Assembly: GCA_964529265.1 (NCBI GenBank)
Contig: CAZGVW010000206.1
Coordinates: forward strand, 1 to 7,823
DNA from: CAZGVW01 sp964529265
GTDB lineage: Bacteria; Planctomycetota; Phycisphaerae; Phycisphaerales; UBA1924
Length of the DNA stretch: 7,823 bases
Direction of reading: 5' to 3'
In this document: positions 5,767 to 7,823 of the stretch, one piece after another
Position numbering within the stretch: the first letter of the stretch is position 1
Layout: each line of letters starts with the position of its first letter
Program-made: the position numbers and the translations under genes
The notes under the pieces: model-generated
Told to the model about the DNA's origin: nothing
Databases searched by the model: none
The model's input: the letters and a program-made list of their open reading frames with translations, nothing else

Positions 5767-5777
5767 AAGGAGTGGTG

Positions 5778-6902
5778 TCAGCGTCGTTTCTTCGGTGATG
5801 TGAGTGGTTTGCGTGCAGTGGCGACGAAGAGGCCGGGGCCTTTGCCATCGGGGGCGTCGGGGAGGGGGGTGATGCGCGGGTGTTCGAGGCCGGCGGCGGA
5901 GAAGCAGTCGCGGAGGGCCTTCTCGGTGAAGCCGAGGTGCTTGTGGCCGAAGTGGGTGCGGTAGTAGGCGCGGTCGTGGGCGCGCATATCGAGGATGAGG
6001 GCGAGTCCGCCGGGCTTGAGGATGCGGTGCACTTCGGCGAGAGCCGCGGCGGGGTCGGCGAGGTGGTGGAGGACGAGGGCGCAGGTGGCGGCGTCCACGG
6101 AGGCGTCGTCGAGGGGGAGCGAGGTGAGATCGCCGCGGAGGAACTCGATGTTGTCGTGCTCCTTGAGGCGTTTTTTCGCGGCTTTGAGCATGGGGGCGGA
6201 TTGATCGACGGCGATGACCTTGCGGACGAATGGGGCGACGTGCTCGGCGACGTTGCCGGTGCCGCAGCCGAGGTCGGCGATGGTCCAATCAGGCGGGAGG
6301 AGTGCGATGAGGGCGCGGGTGGTGAAGCCGCGGCCGAAGAGATCGGCGCGGATGGCGTCCCACTCGCCGGCGACGCGGCCGAAGTAGGACATGCTGTCGG
6401 TCATGCGCTCGGCGAGGACGGCGTGGAGGCGGCTGTCGTCGTCGCGGAAGAGGCTTGCGGCGTCGTCGGGGAGGGTGGGGGCGGGGGAGGAATCGTCGTC
6501 CGCGTTGCGGCGGCGGCCGTTAGTGGAATCCGCGGCGGCGCCGAGTTGGGGGCGGACGGCGTGCCAGAGGGCGCGGGCGGAGGGGGGGAGGTCCGCGGCG
6601 ACGACGCGGTAGAAGGTGGCGGCGCCTTCGGGGCGGCGCGTGAGCCAGCCGGCATCGAAGAGGACCTTCAGGTGGCGGCTGACGGTGGATTGCGGGAGTT
6701 GGACGACGCGCGCGACCTCGCCGACGGTGAGTTCCTCCTGCTCGAGGAGACGAAGGATGCGGAGGCGGACGACCTCGGCGAGGGAGGTGAGGAGATCGGG
6801 GAGGGCGGTGGGGGCGGCGGGGGCGGCGTCGGCGGGGGCATGGGCGGCGGCGGGGGCGGGGGCGGGGGGGCCGCCATTGAGATGGGGAGGGGGGATATTC
6901 AT
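5778..6902 (-). CDS. sahR: ArsR-family regulator fused to a SAM-methyltransferase-like domain, SahR-type
   Basis: This is a likely transcriptional repressor of SAM-cycle genes. From ATG 6902 (374 aa) there is an Ala/Pro-rich leader (about 10-35). A winged helix-turn-helix follows (about 36-105), with recognition helix QSTVSRHLKVL at 71-81. The ArsR metal motif (ELCVC) is replaced by EELTV, so it is probably not a metal sensor. After an acidic linker (about 123-160) comes a class I methyltransferase fold with motif I ADLGCGTGN (209-217), AVDQS with acidic D233, and a post-motif 'LILDMRAHDRAYYR...GHKHLGF' characteristic of ArsR-methyltransferase fusions. In the SahR family, described in Proteobacteria and tested in Desulfovibrio, the methyltransferase-like domain binds S-adenosylhomocysteine, which releases DNA and induces ahcY, metF, metH/metE and metK. 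Adjacency to ahcY and metF fits exactly. An arsenite methyltransferase regulator or catalytic enzyme is less likely. An upstream TTG (6947) would overlap the candidate promoter. Confidence 0.88.
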   Translation of the reverse strand: MNIPPPHLNGGPPAPAPAAAHAPADAAPAAPTALPDLLTSLAEVVRLRILRLLEQEELTVGEVARVVQLPQSTVSRHLKVLFDAGWLTRRPEGAATFYRVVAADLPPSARALWHAVRPQLGAAADSTNGRRRNADDDSSPAPTLPDDAASLFRDDDSRLHAVLAERMTDSMSYFGRVAGEWDAIRADLFGRGFTTRALIALLPPDWTIADLGCGTGNVAEHVAPFVRKVIAVDQSAPMLKAAKKRLKEHDNIEFLRGDLTSLPLDDASVDAATCALVLHHLADPAAALAEVHRILKPGGLALILDMRAHDRAYYRTHFGHKHLGFTEKALRDCFSAAGLEHPRITPLPDAPDGKGPGLFVATARKPLTSPKKRR

Positions 6903-6907
6903 CCGTT

Positions 6908-6947
6908 CATCCGGATGTAGTGTAGAAAGGGTGGGCGGGGGCGGCAA
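6908..6947 (-). promoter_or_regulatory. Candidate promoter with overlapping operator palindrome for the sahR-ahcY-metF operon
   Basis: On the minus strand, TTGCCG (6947-6942) and TACACT (6924-6919) resemble -35 and -10 boxes with exactly 17 bp between them. Two bases after the -10 box lies a perfect 10-bp palindrome, CATCCGGATG (6917-6908), at the expected transcription start, where a repressor would block RNA polymerase. A plus-strand direct repeat, TTCATCCG twice (6898-6905 and 6906-6913), overlaps its right half and the start codon. The 5' leader would be only about 10 nt and no good Shine-Dalgarno is seen. Prediction only. Confidence 0.45.
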
Positions 6948-6971
6948 GGAGGCGGGGGGACGGGGGCGGGG

Positions 6972-7382
6972 CTATCCATCGAGGAACGCGCGAACCCGCT
7001 TGGATAGACGAGGGAGGTCTGTTGTCTCGCACTCCCAAACTACCAGTACCCTCCAACCGAGGCGGCGAAGTGCTCGGCGAACCTGCTCATCGCGTTTTCG
7101 GTTGCGCTCAAACTTCGGAGTCCAGAACTCGAGTCGGGATGCCGACCGGACGTTCCGCTTGCATCGCCCGTGCTGATGCCAGAAGCAGCCGTGAACGAAA
7201 ATCACCTTCCTGCGGCTCGGAAACACGAGGTCTGGCGAACCAGGGAGTTTCTTTGGGTGGAGGCGGTATCGGTAGCCAAGCGAGTGGACGAGGGACCGGA
7301 CCCGACGCTCCGGTCGGGTATCCTTTCCGCGGATGCGGGACATGCACTTCGAACGTTGCTCGGGTGTCAACGTGTCGGCCAT
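6972..7382 (-). CDS. vsr: Very short patch repair endonuclease Vsr
   Basis: Vsr nicks DNA 5' of the T in T:G mismatches left by deamination of 5-methylcytosine, starting short-patch repair. The 136-aa product aligns along its whole length with the family. It has TPEQRSKCMSRIRGKDTRPE (6-25), LPGSPDLVFPSRRKVIFVHG (46-65), CFWHQHGRC (66-74), FWTPKFERNRKRD (86-98) and GWRVLVVWECE (109-119). The E. coli catalytic Asp51, His64 and His69 fall at the same numbers here, and Cys66, His71, Cys74 and Cys118 match the zinc ligands. It is slightly shorter than E. coli Vsr (156 aa) but looks intact. Vsr is usually next to a DNA cytosine methyltransferase; none is visible in this window. Base composition differs from the metabolic genes to the left, consistent with acquisition by transfer. 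Confidence 0.95.
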   Translation of the reverse strand: MADTLTPEQRSKCMSRIRGKDTRPERRVRSLVHSLGYRYRLHPKKLPGSPDLVFPSRRKVIFVHGCFWHQHGRCKRNVRSASRLEFWTPKFERNRKRDEQVRRALRRLGWRVLVVWECETTDLPRLSKRVRAFLDG

Positions 7383-7412
7383 GGTGGCACTCTCGCGAAC
7401 GGGCGTCCGCCG

Positions 7413-7823
7413 GTGACGGCGGCACCCGATGACAATAGCCGCGCGCAGATCCGAAGCCGGGCGGGCGTGTTCGCGCTCGAGGGTGGACGACTGCGGGATG
7501 ATCTACCCGACATCTCTGGCTATGTGGTCGTGAGAATCCCCCGACCAAGTCGGATACCACGCCTCGACGGTCGGGCGCTTGAGGCGATCGGTGACGACAC
7601 CTTCATCGGAGACGTACTTCTTCTGGGCGATTCCTCCTATCACGAAGTTGTCGTGTATCAACAGGGGCGCGTACAGCCGACGACTTTCGCGTTTTGTACT
7701 GCGCGAGCGACCCGTCGCTCGAAACTGGTACGAGAGATGATGGAGTTTGCGGGTCGTCTGGCGGCTGTGCCCGAGCGTCTGTTCATGCTTGGCGCCCTCG
7801 GTGATGCGCCGGAGCGTGTGCCC
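7413..7823 (+). CDS. Unrecognised protein, 5' part only (runs off the window)
   Basis: From GTG 7413 the frame is open for 137 codons to the last base, with no stop; the C-terminus is outside the window. The translation begins MTAAPDDNSRAQIRSRAGVF and is mixed alpha/beta in character, for example GDDTFIGDVLLLGDSSYHEV at about 60-79. It then has a basic, helical stretch around TARATRRSKLVREMMEFAGR. It has no signal peptide or membrane segment, and I recognise no family. The frame stays open upstream into vsr on the opposite strand, so the start is uncertain; GTG 7467 is an alternative. It is divergent from vsr with about 30 bp between starts. Third-position A/T use is higher than in the core genes, as in vsr. 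Association with a restriction or repair cluster is only a guess by position. Confidence 0.55.
   Translation, partial: MTAAPDDNSRAQIRSRAGVFALEGGRLRDDLPDISGYVVVRIPRPSRIPRLDGRALEAIGDDTFIGDVLLLGDSSYHEVVVYQQGRVQPTTFAFCTARATRRSKLVREMMEFAGRLAAVPERLFMLGALGDAPERVP

Noticed and set aside
5757..5777. SAH or SAM riboswitch upstream of ahcY
   Set aside because: Only 21 bp separate sahR and ahcY, and the sahR leader is also too short to hold a known riboswitch fold.
4251..5798. Several plus-strand open frames antisense to ahcY
   Set aside because: All lie within a fully conserved ahcY; they are frame shadows caused by high GC.
5880..6920. Long plus-strand open frame antisense to sahR
   Set aside because: It translates to Gly/Glu/Val/Ala low complexity and mirrors the GC-rich codons of sahR; the minus-strand product has clear domains.
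7022..7560. Plus- and minus-strand frames overlapping vsr and the edge gene
   Set aside because: vsr carries all catalytic and zinc residues in its frame; the others are Arg/Pro/Ser-rich shadows.

Overview
The window is very GC-rich and looks like a chromosomal segment of a planctomycete, most likely from the Phycisphaerae. Three things point there: a secreted protein with a C-terminal 'PAPGAG - hydrophobic stretch - RRRR' sorting tail (a PEP-CTERM-like variant common in that class), long intergenic polypurine repeats, and an intergenic island of short palindromes of a style familiar from planctomycete genomes. This assignment is inference; no rRNA or other marker gene is present.

Layout, left to right. 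Positions 1-209 are polypurine repeat. Positions 210-1109 (+) encode a cation diffusion facilitator (CDF) metal transporter. A 378-bp polypurine spacer follows. Positions 1488-2402 (+) encode a secreted, probably beta-propeller-like PEP-CTERM-type protein. The 781 bp between this gene and the convergent metF contain a polypurine repeat tract at each end and a palindrome-rich island between them. On the minus strand, reading right to left, sahR (6902-5778), ahcY (5756-4239) and metF (4113-3184) form a probable operon. Further right are vsr (7382-6972, minus) and the start of an unrecognised plus-strand gene that runs off the window.

The three-gene operon is a S-adenosylmethionine (SAM) cycle module. 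AhcY hydrolyses S-adenosylhomocysteine (SAH) to adenosine and homocysteine. MetF makes the 5-methyltetrahydrofolate used to remethylate homocysteine. The first gene encodes an ArsR-type winged-helix domain fused to a methyltransferase-like domain, matching the SahR family, in which the methyltransferase fold senses SAH. A candidate promoter with a 10-bp palindrome at the expected transcription start lies just upstream of sahR.

The vsr gene and the edge gene use more A/T at third codon positions and fewer G-runs than the rest. The window therefore appears to cross from a core metabolic locus into an accessory DNA-repair or restriction-related region at about position 6970.

The least explained material is non-coding. 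A degenerate 10-nt purine repeat begins at or shortly after the stop codon of all three genes whose downstream region is long enough to judge, always purine-rich on the sense strand. An island of hairpins shares a TGAA loop on differing stems. An array of degenerate heptamers fills the ahcY-metF gap up to the metF start codon.
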